From Chloroflexota bacterium (GTDB taxonomy: Bacteria > Chloroflexota > Anaerolineae > J102): a DNA stretch of 64,000 nt. A program made the position numbers and the translations under genes. Below, one piece after another: positions 19,186-27,033 of the stretch. The notes under the pieces were generated by a model, which saw nothing but the letters and a program-made list of their open reading frames with translations, was not told the DNA's origin and searched no databases. The stretch covers positions 29,812 to 93,811 of the forward strand of contig JAKOVD010000025.1 of the NCBI GenBank assembly GCA_029782215.1, written 5' to 3'. The number at the start of each line of letters is the position of its first letter. Within the stretch, counting starts at the first letter, position 1.

Positions 19186-19549
19186 AAAAAAATCCCCTCG
19201 CCACTCAGGGACGAAGGGATCTCCGCGGTACCACCCTGGTTGTCGGAAAATTGAGACCGGTCGCTTGTTGCGACCGGTCTCGTTGAGGTGGAGCAGAAGG
19301 GACTTGAACCCATGACCCCCACAATGCCATTGTGGTGCTCTCCCAGCTGAGCTACTGCCCCATGCAGGTGATTCCGACCACTTGACCGCGTTAACGGGCG
19401 GACCCGTCGCCGGCTACGCATTGGCAGTCCTGGAACTGCCGCTTTCGCCGGCGCCGCTCCCAGGCGAGTTCGACCTTGGGCGGGCTCCCGACCGCTGTGC
19501 CAGGCTTTCACTTGCCCTGGCTCGCTGGGGAGCTGGTCTACTACTCCTG
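19186..19549 (-). promoter_or_regulatory. T-box leader (predicted Leu, CUC) interrupted by a tRNA-Ala gene
   Basis: Reading leftwards, CAGG-AGTAG at 19549-19541 starts stem I. The distal part AGCGAGCC ... GTGAAAG ... CCTGGC is the conserved AG-bulge/distal-loop region. GGTC-GAACTCG-CCTG then closes a specifier loop with codon CTC (19468-19466). The canonical T-box AGGGTGGTACCGCGG is at 19237-19223. The terminator ATCCCTTCG/CGAGGGGAT (19220-19192) with a T7 run ends it at 19186. The TGGT bulge predicts a tRNA ending in ACCA. Between stem I and the T-box lies a complete tRNA-Ala gene (19289-19361). Removing it leaves a leader of ordinary length. The Leu specifier fits ilvE and leuS. Confidence 0.8.
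19289..19361 (-). tRNA. tRNA-Ala (anticodon GGC), inside the T-box leader
   Basis: A 73-nt cloverleaf with anticodon loop ATGGCAT, anticodon GGC. The acceptor stem contains the G3-U70 pair that identifies alanine tRNA, and the discriminator is A; CCA is not encoded. The T stem has one T-T mismatch at its second pair, unlike the perfect T stem of the other tRNA-Ala. A 12-bp hairpin (19252-19280) follows; it may be a weak terminator or stem III of the T-box. Confidence 0.9.
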
Positions 19550-19597
19550 TTCGCTGCGATTTGGTTCTGAAGTTGCGTGCCGGGGAAGACAGGCTAG

Positions 19598-19670
19598 TGG
19601 AGCTGAGGGGATTCGAACCCCTGACTTCTACAGTGCGATTGTAGCGCTCTCCCAGCTGAGCTACAGCCCC
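19598..19670 (-). tRNA. tRNA-Ala (anticodon CGC)
   Basis: A 73-nt cloverleaf with anticodon loop ATCGCAC, anticodon CGC. The acceptor G3-U70 alanine identity pair is present, all stems are perfect and the discriminator is A. A textbook promoter (19684-19712) ends about 14 bp upstream of its 5' end. No terminator separates it from the T-box stem I that follows 49 bp later. Confidence 0.95.
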
Positions 19671-19683
19671 GAGAACAAGGCTT

Positions 19684-19712
19684 AGTCTATGCAGCCAGGG
19701 GCTGTTTGTCAA
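19684..19712 (-). promoter_or_regulatory. promoter of tRNA-Ala(CGC) and probably the T-box/ilvE unit
   Basis: TTGACA and TAGACT with a 17-bp spacer, read on the reverse strand. It is the only strong site upstream of the two tRNA-Ala genes and the T-box leader, and it diverges from the pyrG promoter 55 bp away. Confidence 0.75.
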
Positions 19713-19766
19713 ATCCGGCGGCGGCAAGCAGCCAGCGCTCCGTTCCGGCGCTGCCGGTCATCATCG

Positions 19767-19795
19767 TTGACACCCCTTGCGGGGCGTGCTAGACT
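19767..19795 (+). promoter_or_regulatory. promoter of pyrG
   Basis: TTGACA (19767-19772) and TAGACT (19790-19795) with a 17-bp spacer, the same hexamers as the divergent tRNA-Ala promoter and rrn P2. Transcription would start near 19802 and give a leader of about 130 nt before pyrG. Confidence 0.8.
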
Positions 19796-19883
19796 TCTCT
19801 AGCCTTCTGACGGGAGCAGCCCGATTGGATTTCCTGACCCATAGCGTCGACTCCCAGGCGTGCCAATTCATGCAGTCTTTCCA

Positions 19884-19914
19884 GACACGGAGAGCCGTCT
19901 CCGTGTCTCTTTTT
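19884..19914 (+). terminator. attenuator-like terminator in the pyrG leader
   Basis: GACACGGAGA (19884-19893) pairs perfectly with TCTCCGTGTC (19898-19907) around a 4-nt loop, followed by TCTTTTTG. It sits between the promoter and the pyrG start, so it should control read-through into pyrG. A run of G at the transcription start, as in the Bacillus pyrG reiteration mechanism, is not seen. Confidence 0.75.
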
Positions 19915-19931
19915 GTGCCGAGGTTCGCACC

Positions 19932-21554
19932 ATGACCAAGTACATCTTCGTGACCGGCGGCGTCGTCAGCGGGTTGGGCAAGGGCGTCACTGCCGCCGCC
20001 ATCGGGCGCCTGCTGCGCAGCCGCGGCATCACGGTGGCCGGACAGAAGCTCGACCCCTATCTCAATGTCGACCCCGGCACGATGAGCCCCTACCAGCACG
20101 GCGAGGTCTTCGTCACCGACGACGGCGCCGAAACCGACCTCGATCTCGGACACTATGAGCGCTTCACCGGCGTCAACATCACCCGCTCCGGCAATGTGAC
20201 CAGCGGCCAGGTCTACGCCGAGGTCATCGCCCGTGAGCGCAAGGGCGACTACCTGGGCGGCACCATCCAGGTCATCCCGCACGTCACCAATGAGATCAAG
20301 CGCCGCATCGGGCTGGTGGCCCGCGAAACGGACGCCGAAGTGATCATGGTCGAAGTGGGCGGCACCGTCGGCGATATCGAAGGCTTACCCTTCCTGGAGG
20401 CCATCCGCCAGATGCGCAAAGACGTGGGCCGGGAAAACGCCCTCTACATCCATGTCACCCTGCTGCCGCACATTGGCGCCACCGGCGAACTCAAGACCAA
20501 GCCCACCCAGCACAGCGTGGCGGCGCTGCGCGGCATCGGCATCCAGCCCGACGTCATCTGCTGCCGCGCGGACGTGCCCATCGACGCCGATGTGCGCGAA
20601 AAGATCGCCCTCTTCTGCGACGTGGACACACGCGCCGTGATCCCCCTGGTCACGGCCAGCAGCATCTATGAGGTGCCGCTGACCCTAGAGGAATCCGGAC
20701 TCGGCGACTACCTGGTCGAACGCCTGGGCCTATCCGCCCAGGCCCCTGACCTGACGACGTGGCGGCGCATGGTGGAGCGCATTGCCGCCGACAAGCCGGT
20801 GGTTCGCATTGCCCTGGTCGGCAAATACGTGGCCCTTCAGGACGCCTACATGAGCGTGCGGGAGGCGCTGTTCCACGCCGGCATCGCCCTCGACCATACG
20901 GTCGACATCGATTGGATCGATTCCGAGGACCTGGAGCGCGGCCGGGGCATGGAGCGTTTGCAGGCAGCCGATGGCATCGTGGTGCCCGGCGGGTTCGGAT
21001 ACCGCGGCATCGAGGGCAAGATCGTAGCCGCGCGCTTTGCCCGCGAACAAAGGGTTCCCTACCTGGGCCTCTGCCTGGGCATGCAGGTCATGTGCATCGA
21101 GCTGGCGCGGCACGTCTATCACAGTGATGAGCCCAACAGCACCGAGTTCAACCAGACCACGCGCCATCCTGTCATCGCCCTGATGGCAGACCAGCGCAAC
21201 ATCGCCGACATGGGCGGCACCATGCGGTTGGGCCTGTATCCCTGCCGTCTGGAGCCCGGCAGCAAGGCCCAGGCTGCCTACCAGGCCGATCTGATCCGGG
21301 AGCGACACCGGCACCGCTGGGAGTTCAACAATGCCTATCGCGGCGTCCTCGCTGCCGCCGGCATGCGGTTCAGTGGTCTCAGCCCGGATGGGCACCTGGT
21401 GGAGATCGCCGAGATCGCCGACCATCCCTTCATGGTGGGCAGCCAGTTCCACCCTGAATTCAAGTCGCGGCCCGACCAACCCCACGCCCTCTTCGTCGCG
21501 CTTGTGCAGGCTGCCATCGCACATCGCCAGGAGACGGCAGACGGCGGAAAGTGA
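19932..21554 (+). CDS. pyrG: CTP synthase
   Basis: Makes CTP from UTP, ATP and glutamine; 540 residues. The synthetase domain (1-270) begins [18 protein letters not shown] with the P-loop. The glutaminase domain has the oxyanion strand P-G-G-F-G-x-R-G, the nucleophile Cys in Y-L-G-L-C-L-G-M-Q, and the H-P-E pair in [11 protein letters not shown]. The start MTKYIF is the conserved N-terminus; the upstream 24 codons are leader sequence that contains the attenuator. Confidence 0.97.
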   Translation: MTKYIFVTGGVVSGLGKGVTAAAIGRLLRSRGITVAGQKLDPYLNVDPGTMSPYQHGEVFVTDDGAETDLDLGHYERFTGVNITRSGNVTSGQVYAEVIARERKGDYLGGTIQVIPHVTNEIKRRIGLVARETDAEVIMVEVGGTVGDIEGLPFLEAIRQMRKDVGRENALYIHVTLLPHIGATGELKTKPTQHSVAALRGIGIQPDVICCRADVPIDADVREKIALFCDVDTRAVIPLVTASSIYEVPLTLEESGLGDYLVERLGLSAQAPDLTTWRRMVERIAADKPVVRIALVGKYVALQDAYMSVREALFHAGIALDHTVDIDWIDSEDLERGRGMERLQAADGIVVPGGFGYRGIEGKIVAARFAREQRVPYLGLCLGMQVMCIELARHVYHSDEPNSTEFNQTTRHPVIALMADQRNIADMGGTMRLGLYPCRLEPGSKAQAAYQADLIRERHRHRWEFNNAYRGVLAAAGMRFSGLSPDGHLVEIAEIADHPFMVGSQFHPEFKSRPDQPHALFVALVQAAIAHRQETADGGK

Positions 21555-21580
21555 AACGTCGCGCCGTGAAGGGCAGTGTC

Positions 21581-21610
21581 TTGCCTGCCTGACCACCTGC
21601 CCATTATAAT
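21581..21610 (+). promoter_or_regulatory. promoter of yebC-ruvC
   Basis: TTGCCT and the perfect -10 hexamer TATAAT are separated by 18 bp, about 50 bp before yebC. The same -35 variant TTGCCT precedes tRNA-Thr. Confidence 0.7.
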
Positions 21611-21659
21611 TCGCACACTTAAAGACACATATCCAAATCAAAGATGGAGTGGCACCTGT

Positions 21660-22415
21660 ATGTCCGGTCATAGCAAATGGGCCAATATCAAACACCGCAA
21701 ATCCGCTGTTGACGCAAAGCGCGGCAAGGTCTTCACCAAGATCGCCCGCGAGCTGCAGATCGCAGCTCGCCAGGGCGGCCCCGATCCTGATATGAACATG
21801 CGGCTGCGCCTGGTGCTTGATAAGGCCCGCGCCGCCAACATGGCCAAAGACAGCATCGAACGTGCCATCGCCCGCGGCGCCGGCACGGAGAAAGGCGAAG
21901 ACCTGGAAGAGATCATGTACGAGGCGTATGCCCCGCACGGCATTGCGGTGCTCATCGAGGTCCTGTCCGACAACCGCAATCGCACCGTTTCCGAACTGCG
22001 ACACGTCGTCACCAAGGCGGGCGGGAACATGGCCAGCGCCGGCGCCGTCGCCTGGCAGTTTGACCGCAAGGGCCAGATCGTCGCCAATATGGGCAAGATG
22101 AGCGCCGATGATCTCTTCCTCACCGCCGTCGATGCCGGGGCCGAGGATGTCACCATCAACGACGACCATACCGCCACGATCATGACACCCGACGTCGAGC
22201 TGGGCGCCGTGCGCGACGCGCTCAGCAAGACCGGCATTGTCCTCGAAAGCGCCGAGCTGACCATGGTCCCGCAGGCCGAAATCGACCTTGCCGTCAACGA
22301 TGCGCTGCAGGTGATTGGCCTGCTCGACCGTTTGGATGAGTTGGACGACGTCCAGAAGGTGCACAGCAACCTGGCATTCAGCGAGGAGTTGTTGGGCCAG
22401 CTCGAGGCTGCGTGA
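21660..22415 (+). CDS. yebC: YebC/PmpR-type (TACO1) regulatory protein
   Basis: 251 residues starting M-S-G-H-S-K-W-A-N-I-K-H-R-K, the invariant family start. Three domains follow the standard pattern, with E-A-Y-A-P-H-G-I-A-V-L-I-E near residue 90 and S-E-L-R-H-V-V-T-K-A-G-G-N near residue 115. The family has been described as a transcription factor and more recently as helping translation of proline-rich stretches. It overlaps ruvC by 4 nt (GTGA), a widespread arrangement. Confidence 0.95.
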   Translation: MSGHSKWANIKHRKSAVDAKRGKVFTKIARELQIAARQGGPDPDMNMRLRLVLDKARAANMAKDSIERAIARGAGTEKGEDLEEIMYEAYAPHGIAVLIEVLSDNRNRTVSELRHVVTKAGGNMASAGAVAWQFDRKGQIVANMGKMSADDLFLTAVDAGAEDVTINDDHTATIMTPDVELGAVRDALSKTGIVLESAELTMVPQAEIDLAVNDALQVIGLLDRLDELDDVQKVHSNLAFSEELLGQLEAA

Positions 22416-22912
22416 GCCGGACGCCCTCGATCATCCTCGGCATCGATCCCGGCACTGCCATCACCGGCTTTGGCTTCCTGACAGATGAACGCGGTGACAT
22501 GCGGCCCCTCGACTATGGCGTGATACGGACACCCTCCACAGATCCCCTGTATCTCCGCCTGGTCAAGCTCTATGACACCCTGCAGGACCTGATCAAACGC
22601 TATCGTCCTGACGCCGTGGCAGTTGAGGAATTGTTCTTTGCTCGCAACGCCGCCTCGGCGCTGAGCGTCGGACATGCCCGTGGGGTTGTGCTGTTGGCCA
22701 TCGCCCAGTCGGGCGCCGAACTCTTTCAGTACAAACCCGCCGAAGTCAAACAGGCCGTTACCGGTTACGGCAACGCCGACAAACGTCAGATTCAGGAAAT
22801 GGTCAGGCTGCTGCTGGGACTGGATACGGTCCCCCAGCCCGATGATGCGGCTGACGCCCTCGCCATTGCCATCTGTCACTTTCATTCCGCCCGACTGCGA
22901 GCGTACTCCTAA
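22412..22912 (+). CDS. ruvC: Holliday junction resolvase RuvC
   Basis: 166 residues. The catalytic acidic residues are visible: Asp in L-G-I-D-P-G-T near residue 11, Glu in V-A-V-E-E-L-F-F near residue 70, and Asp pairs in P-D-D-A-A-D-A-L-A-I-A near residue 145. It starts with GTG inside the yebC stop. It cleaves the four-way junctions moved by RuvAB. ruvA is two genes downstream; ruvB is not in the window. Confidence 0.95.
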   Translation: MSRTPSIILGIDPGTAITGFGFLTDERGDMRPLDYGVIRTPSTDPLYLRLVKLYDTLQDLIKRYRPDAVAVEELFFARNAASALSVGHARGVVLLAIAQSGAELFQYKPAEVKQAVTGYGNADKRQIQEMVRLLLGLDTVPQPDDAADALAIAICHFHSARLRAYS

Positions 22913-22950
22913 GCACAGCACCCAGGACTGTATCGAAGGAGAGCAAATCT

Positions 22951-23682
22951 ATGCCTACCGCTCCGATGAAAGGACGCATCCTCATTGCTGAGGATGAGGC
23001 ATCGCTCCGCAACCTGATCGAGATGGGGTTGGCAGCCAACCAATATGAGGTGATCGCTACTGCCAACGGTCGGGAGGCGCTGGACATCTTCATGGCCGAT
23101 CAGGACAACATCGACGTGGTCATCCTGGACATCATGATGCCGGTATTGGATGGCTTCAGCGCCCTGGAGGAGATTCGTCGCGTTTCCGGGGTGCCCGTGG
23201 TCATGCTGACGGCGTTGGGCACCAGCGACGATGTGGTGAAAGGCTTCCAGATGGGCGCCGATGATTATGTGGTGAAGCCGTTCACCTTTCGCGAGGTCAT
23301 CGCCCGGCTCGACGCCATTCGCCGCCGCACGCAGTGGGTGAAACAGCCGGCATCACAGCCCCATCAGTACCGCAGTGGCGGCGTCGTTCTCGACATCGAA
23401 AACCACCAGGTGCTCGTCAACAATGAGGACTGCCACGTCACCCCCATTGAGTTCAATCTGCTGCGGTACTTCATGACGCATCCCGGCCAGGTCATCGGCA
23501 AGAAAGAGCTCTTCCGGGAAGTCTGGGGCTACGAGTTCGAGGGTTCGACGAACCTGATCGAGGTGGGCGTCCGCCGGTTGCGCGAGAAGGTCGAGACCGA
23601 TCCCTCCCAACCTGAGCTCATCCTCACCGTACGCGGGGTCGGCTACAAGTTCCAGCCCATTCCGGCCCTCGAGGCAGGATGA
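22951..23682 (+). CDS. OmpR/PhoB-family response regulator
   Basis: 243 residues. The receiver domain (8-122) has the acidic pocket in I-A-E-D-E, the phosphorylated Asp in V-V-I-L-D-I-M-M-P, Thr in M-L-T-A, and Lys in Y-V-V-K-P-F. The C-terminal winged helix (about 140-238) has L-T/P-I-E-F-N-L-L and R-E-V-W-G-Y plus V-G-V-R-R-L-R-E-K-V. GAAGGAG precedes the ATG. No histidine kinase is nearby. The stop overlaps the ruvA start by 4 nt, so it is translated together with recombination genes. Confidence 0.95.
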   Translation: MPTAPMKGRILIAEDEASLRNLIEMGLAANQYEVIATANGREALDIFMADQDNIDVVILDIMMPVLDGFSALEEIRRVSGVPVVMLTALGTSDDVVKGFQMGADDYVVKPFTFREVIARLDAIRRRTQWVKQPASQPHQYRSGGVVLDIENHQVLVNNEDCHVTPIEFNLLRYFMTHPGQVIGKKELFREVWGYEFEGSTNLIEVGVRRLREKVETDPSQPELILTVRGVGYKFQPIPALEAG

Positions 23683-24257
23683 TCGCGCGCATCCGCGGCC
23701 GCATCGAGCTTATTGCGGATGACCACATCATCGTCGACGTGGGGGCCTTGGGCATCACGGTCTATGCCCCTGCCGCCCAGTTGGCCACCTACCATGTGGG
23801 CCAGGCGGTCGCCCTGTTCACGCACCTGCACATACGCGAGCAGGACATCTCGCTGTTCGGGTTCGCCACCGCCGAAGAGCTGCAGTTGTTCGATCTCCTG
23901 CTGCAGGTTGACGGCATTGGCCCCCGCCTGGCACTCAACACGTTGTCCACGCTGACGCCCGAGAGCCTGCAGCTTGCGGTCGCCAATGACGAGCCGGCCC
24001 TGTTGACGCGGGTTCCCGGCATCGGCATCAAGACGGCGCGCAAGATTCTGTTCCAGTTGAAGGACAAGATGGCGCCCTCTGACCTGAGCGGTCTGGGCCT
24101 GCGCCCCGTCAGCGACAGCGATGCCGAGGTCATTGACGCCCTGACAGGCCTGGGTTACAGCATCGTCGAGGCGCAGCGGGCAGTGCAGTCTCTGCCCAAG
24201 ACCCTTGAGGGCGTCGAGGAACGGCTGCGCGCCGCCCTGACGCAGATGGCCCCCTAA
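23679..24257 (+). CDS. ruvA: Holliday junction helicase subunit RuvA
   Basis: 192 residues with the three RuvA domains: an OB fold from M-I-A-R-I-R-G-R-I, helix-hairpin-helix motifs near residues 70-130 (G-I-G-P-R-L-A-L-N and V-P-G-I-G-I-K-T-A-R-K-I), and a C-terminal UBA-like domain with A-L-T-G-L-G-Y. It forms the tetramer that holds Holliday junctions for RuvB. The ATG is inside the stop of the response regulator gene. Confidence 0.95.
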   Translation: MIARIRGRIELIADDHIIVDVGALGITVYAPAAQLATYHVGQAVALFTHLHIREQDISLFGFATAEELQLFDLLLQVDGIGPRLALNTLSTLTPESLQLAVANDEPALLTRVPGIGIKTARKILFQLKDKMAPSDLSGLGLRPVSDSDAEVIDALTGLGYSIVEAQRAVQSLPKTLEGVEERLRAALTQMAP

Positions 24258-24300
24258 AAGCCGATATCCACCCTGCTTCACGGCAAACGGCCCCGGCGCT

Positions 24301-24329
24301 TTGCCTGAGGCTGCGTTCGCTGCTATAAT
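24301..24329 (+). promoter_or_regulatory. promoter of tRNA-Thr
   Basis: TTGCCT and TATAAT with a 17-bp spacer; the -10 ends 12 bp before the tRNA. It has the same hexamers as the yebC promoter. Confidence 0.75.
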
Positions 24330-24341
24330 CTGCCCGTTAGC

Positions 24342-24414
24342 GCCACCCTAGCTCAGTCGGTAGAGCAACGCACTCGTAATGCGTCGGTCATCGGTTCGAC
24401 TCCGATGGGTGGCT
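24342..24414 (+). tRNA. tRNA-Thr (anticodon CGT)
   Basis: A 73-nt cloverleaf. The acceptor GCCACCC pairs fully with GGGTGGC, the anticodon loop CTCGTAA gives CGT (reads ACG), and the T loop is TTCGACT. CCA is not encoded. A promoter lies directly upstream and an intrinsic terminator directly downstream, so it is an independent transcription unit. Confidence 0.95.
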
Positions 24415-24425
24415 CCTCTTGCTCA

Positions 24426-24453
24426 CCCCGGCCCTGGTTGGCTGGGGTTTTTT
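24426..24453 (+). terminator. terminator of tRNA-Thr
   Basis: CCCCGGCC (24426-24433) pairs with GGCTGGGG (24440-24447) with one G-U pair and a 6-nt loop, followed by six T. Confidence 0.85.
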
Positions 24454-24470
24454 GTAGGTAGACCCGACCC

Positions 24471-25742
24471 ATGCCAAGCTGGACACCGGCGCCGCACGCG
24501 CCTGACACCCCCCTGGCACGCCTCTGGCGCGGCTTGACTCATCCTGTGTGGGTGCTGGTGCTGCTCAGTCTGGCGCTGCTCATCACGGTGCTCCATCTCT
24601 GGCTGCCCCAACTTCCTGCCGGGCGGGGTGGAGCTCCCGTTGCCGCCAACGCCTGGATGAGTGCGACCGCCGCTTCGTTCCCGGCCGGGTCACTGTGGGC
24701 GGCGTTGGGGCTCTTCGACCTGGCGCACAATGCAGCCGTGGGCCTGCTGGTGGTTCTCCTGGCGGTGTCGCTGACTCTACGCCTCATCGACCGCCTACAC
24801 CTGGCATGGGCCAGCCGGCGCCTGGCGCTGCCTGAATGGGACTTGCCCACCACCACGACGGCCGACCGCCGGGTTGAGGGCATGACCGCTTTCCCCGACG
24901 GCAGGCTGGAGGCCTACGCCCAGCGCACGGAGCAAAGCCAGGACAATTCACCTGGCGCCTGGGTCGGCGATCGCAACCAACGCTTCACCTGGTCTGGCGT
25001 GCTGATCGAAGGCGGGCTGCTGATCGCACTGGCGGCGCTGCTTCTCAACCTGCGCTTCGGCTGGCAGGTGGGCCCGATCAGCCTGGAACCCGGCCAGAGC
25101 GCCAGCCTGGAACCCTTCAGCAGCGCCAGCCTCCAGTTGGATGCAGGGGGACACCACATCCACCTCTGCTGCCAGCCTGACCGGACCGCCACCGTAGGTG
25201 GCGGCAGCTTTGGCTCGCCCGGGCTGCGGGTGGTCGAACAGGAGATCGGGCCTGCCCTGGTCATCACGGCCACCGCCAACGGCCAAGCGGTGGTGGTGCA
25301 GGCGGTCGATCAGACCGACACACCCTCCACGACTTCTGTGCTGCGATTCCCTCAGGCGCGCACCGAACGCGCCGTTGCCATCCCCGATCGCAATCTCTTT
25401 CTGCGCGTGGTCCAGACCGGCGCCAATGCCTTCAGTGTGCAAGCCCTGGATGCCGGCAACAACGTTCTCCTCTCGCAGGAGATCGGCGGCGCCGAACAGG
25501 TAGCCCTGGGCGACCTGACCGTCTATCTCCTGCCGGCGCGCTTCGTCACGCTCCAGGTCCGCAGCCGGCCCTGGCTGTGGTTGCTGGTTCCGGCGCTGGT
25601 GTTCCTTCTGATCGGCGGACTTCTCCGCTGGCGTTTTCCCTACAGCCGCCTGGGCGCGCGCGCCGGCGCCGGCGCCCTGGCGCTGCGCTGGCAGGGTCAG
25701 GGCCGCGCCTATCCCAAGATCGACGACATCGCCACTGGGTAA
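24471..25742 (+). CDS. ResB-like membrane protein
   Basis: 423 residues. Hydrophobic helices lie near residues 25-48, 82-105, 178-198 and 366-388. A large extracytoplasmic part (about 200-365) is followed by one C-terminal helix and a short basic tail with K-I-D-D-I. N-terminal H-P-V-W-V-L-V-L-L-S-L-A-L-L and the overall topology (helices, soluble domain, final helix) resemble ResB/CcsB cytochrome c maturation proteins. The expected partner ResC/CcsA is absent from the window and the histidines are not convincing, so the assignment is tentative. Confidence 0.5.
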   Translation: MPSWTPAPHAPDTPLARLWRGLTHPVWVLVLLSLALLITVLHLWLPQLPAGRGGAPVAANAWMSATAASFPAGSLWAALGLFDLAHNAAVGLLVVLLAVSLTLRLIDRLHLAWASRRLALPEWDLPTTTTADRRVEGMTAFPDGRLEAYAQRTEQSQDNSPGAWVGDRNQRFTWSGVLIEGGLLIALAALLLNLRFGWQVGPISLEPGQSASLEPFSSASLQLDAGGHHIHLCCQPDRTATVGGGSFGSPGLRVVEQEIGPALVITATANGQAVVVQAVDQTDTPSTTSVLRFPQARTERAVAIPDRNLFLRVVQTGANAFSVQALDAGNNVLLSQEIGGAEQVALGDLTVYLLPARFVTLQVRSRPWLWLLVPALVFLLIGGLLRWRFPYSRLGARAGAGALALRWQGQGRAYPKIDDIATG

Positions 25743-25782
25743 CGCGAGACGGGCGGCGGGTTGCAGTGAACTCGGGGCACCC

Positions 25783-25831
25783 ACAACCCGCAACCCGTTA
25801 CCCGCTTCCCGCCACCTCGCACCCGATTCCT
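25783..25831. repeat. heptamer array A2 (7 units) abutting the udk start
   Basis: Seven consecutive 7-bp units, the best matching GCAACCC and GTTACCC, run from 25783 to 25831 without a gap. The next base is the A of the udk ATG. No Shine-Dalgarno remains in front of udk. Confidence 0.85.
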
Positions 25832-26470
25832 ATGTCCACAAAACCTGTTGTCGTCGGTGTTGCCGGGGGCAGCGGCTCAGGCAAGACCACCGTCATCCAG
25901 CGCATCCTGGAGCGGGTCGGTTGGGACCGCATCGCCTACCTGCCGCACGATGCCTATTACAAGGACACAGCGCACCTGCCTCCCGGCGAGCGCATCCATC
26001 TGAACTGGGACCATCCCAACGCGCTCGACAACGCCCTGCTCATCACCCACATCCAACGCCTCGTCGCCGGACGTCCGGTGGATGTTCCCGTCTACGACTT
26101 CGCCAACTATGTGCGCAGCGGGCAGGTGCGGCGCGTACTGCCCAGCCCGGTCGTCCTCGTGGAAGGTATCCTGGTGTTTGCCGACGAGGCGCTGCGCGCC
26201 CTCATGGACATCAAGATCTACGTCGAAACAGACGCGGACATCCGCTTCATCCGCCGTCTGCAGCGTGATATGAACGAGCGGGGTCGCAGCGTCCAGTCCG
26301 TGATCGAACAGTACGTGTCCACCGTGCGCCCCATGCACCTTCAGTTTGTCGAGCCCTCCAAACGCTACGCCGACATCATCATTCCCGAAGGGGGCTACAA
26401 CGAAGTAGCGCTCGCCATGGTCATCGGTCGGCTGGAGACCCTGCTGGACAGCGGCAACCTCGCCGACTGA
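25832..26470 (+). CDS. udk: uridine kinase
   Basis: Salvage enzyme phosphorylating uridine and cytidine; 212 residues. The P-loop is G-V-A-G-G-S-G-S-G-K-T-T near residue 10. H-D-A-Y-Y-K-D, W-D-H-P-N-A-L-D and V-P-V-Y-D-F follow in the positions typical of the family, with R-R-L-Q-R-D-M-N-E-R-G-R in the lid. The ATG at 25832 gives the standard N-terminus but has no ribosome site, because the heptamer array abuts it. Confidence 0.93.
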   Translation: MSTKPVVVGVAGGSGSGKTTVIQRILERVGWDRIAYLPHDAYYKDTAHLPPGERIHLNWDHPNALDNALLITHIQRLVAGRPVDVPVYDFANYVRSGQVRRVLPSPVVLVEGILVFADEALRALMDIKIYVETDADIRFIRRLQRDMNERGRSVQSVIEQYVSTVRPMHLQFVEPSKRYADIIIPEGGYNEVALAMVIGRLETLLDSGNLAD

Positions 26471-26491
26471 GCGCAGACAGCAAGACCGGTG

Positions 26492-26992
26492 CTACGACAG
26501 CACCCGGCTTGGCGCGGTGAGGGCGAAATCAGGGCCCCGATCGATCTCCCAGGGGTAGATGATCCAGTTGTCCGTCACCGCCCCATAGTAGTCGGGGCGG
26601 CGCTCGCGGAAGCGCGAATGGCTTGGCTTGTAGTGGAGGACGCAAATGCGGGCCAGGCCGCCTGCCGCCTCAACACGCCCCCGCACCGCATTGACGGTGC
26701 GCCCGCTGTCCCAGACATCATCGACGATGAGCACGCTGCGGTCACGGAGGAGGTTGTCGGTAGGGAACTGCAGGAAGTTGGGCCAGACGAAGCGGTCGAT
26801 CTCGGGATCCTTGGGGAACTCCACCACTGCCGTGAGCACATCACGGATGTCCAGGGCCTCTGCCAACATGCCACCGGGGATGATGCCGCCGCGCGTGACC
26901 ATGACAATGGTATCGTACTTGCCCGCAACCTGGGGCAGAATATGATCGATCAAGGCTTCGATATCGTTCCAGGTGAGTTCTTCGCGGTGCAT
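26492..26992 (-). CDS. phosphoribosyltransferase family protein
   Basis: 166 residues. The PRPP-binding motif is V-L-I-V-D-D-V-W-D-S-G-R-T-V near residue 85. The N-terminal part has V-M-V-T-R-G-G-I-I-P near residue 30, as in purine-type PRTases, and the C-terminus has W-I-I-Y-P-W-E-x-D. The family transfers phosphoribose to a base; which base cannot be decided. It is the last gene of a reverse run that starts with the glycosyltransferase at 29080 and converges with udk. Confidence 0.85.
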   Translation of the reverse strand: MHREELTWNDIEALIDHILPQVAGKYDTIVMVTRGGIIPGGMLAEALDIRDVLTAVVEFPKDPEIDRFVWPNFLQFPTDNLLRDRSVLIVDDVWDSGRTVNAVRGRVEAAGGLARICVLHYKPSHSRFRERRPDYYGAVTDNWIIYPWEIDRGPDFALTAPSRVLS

Positions 26993-27033
26993 GGTAGGAG
27001 CCAGTTGAGAGAGCTTTGCCGGTAGGAAGGGAG

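Noticed and set aside
19441..19470. Reading the T-box specifier as GCC (Ala), which would match the nested tRNA-Ala
   Set aside because: The specifier normally follows GAA and is followed by a purine; GAA-CTC-G fits, GCC followed by T does not. The Leu reading also fits ilvE and leuS.
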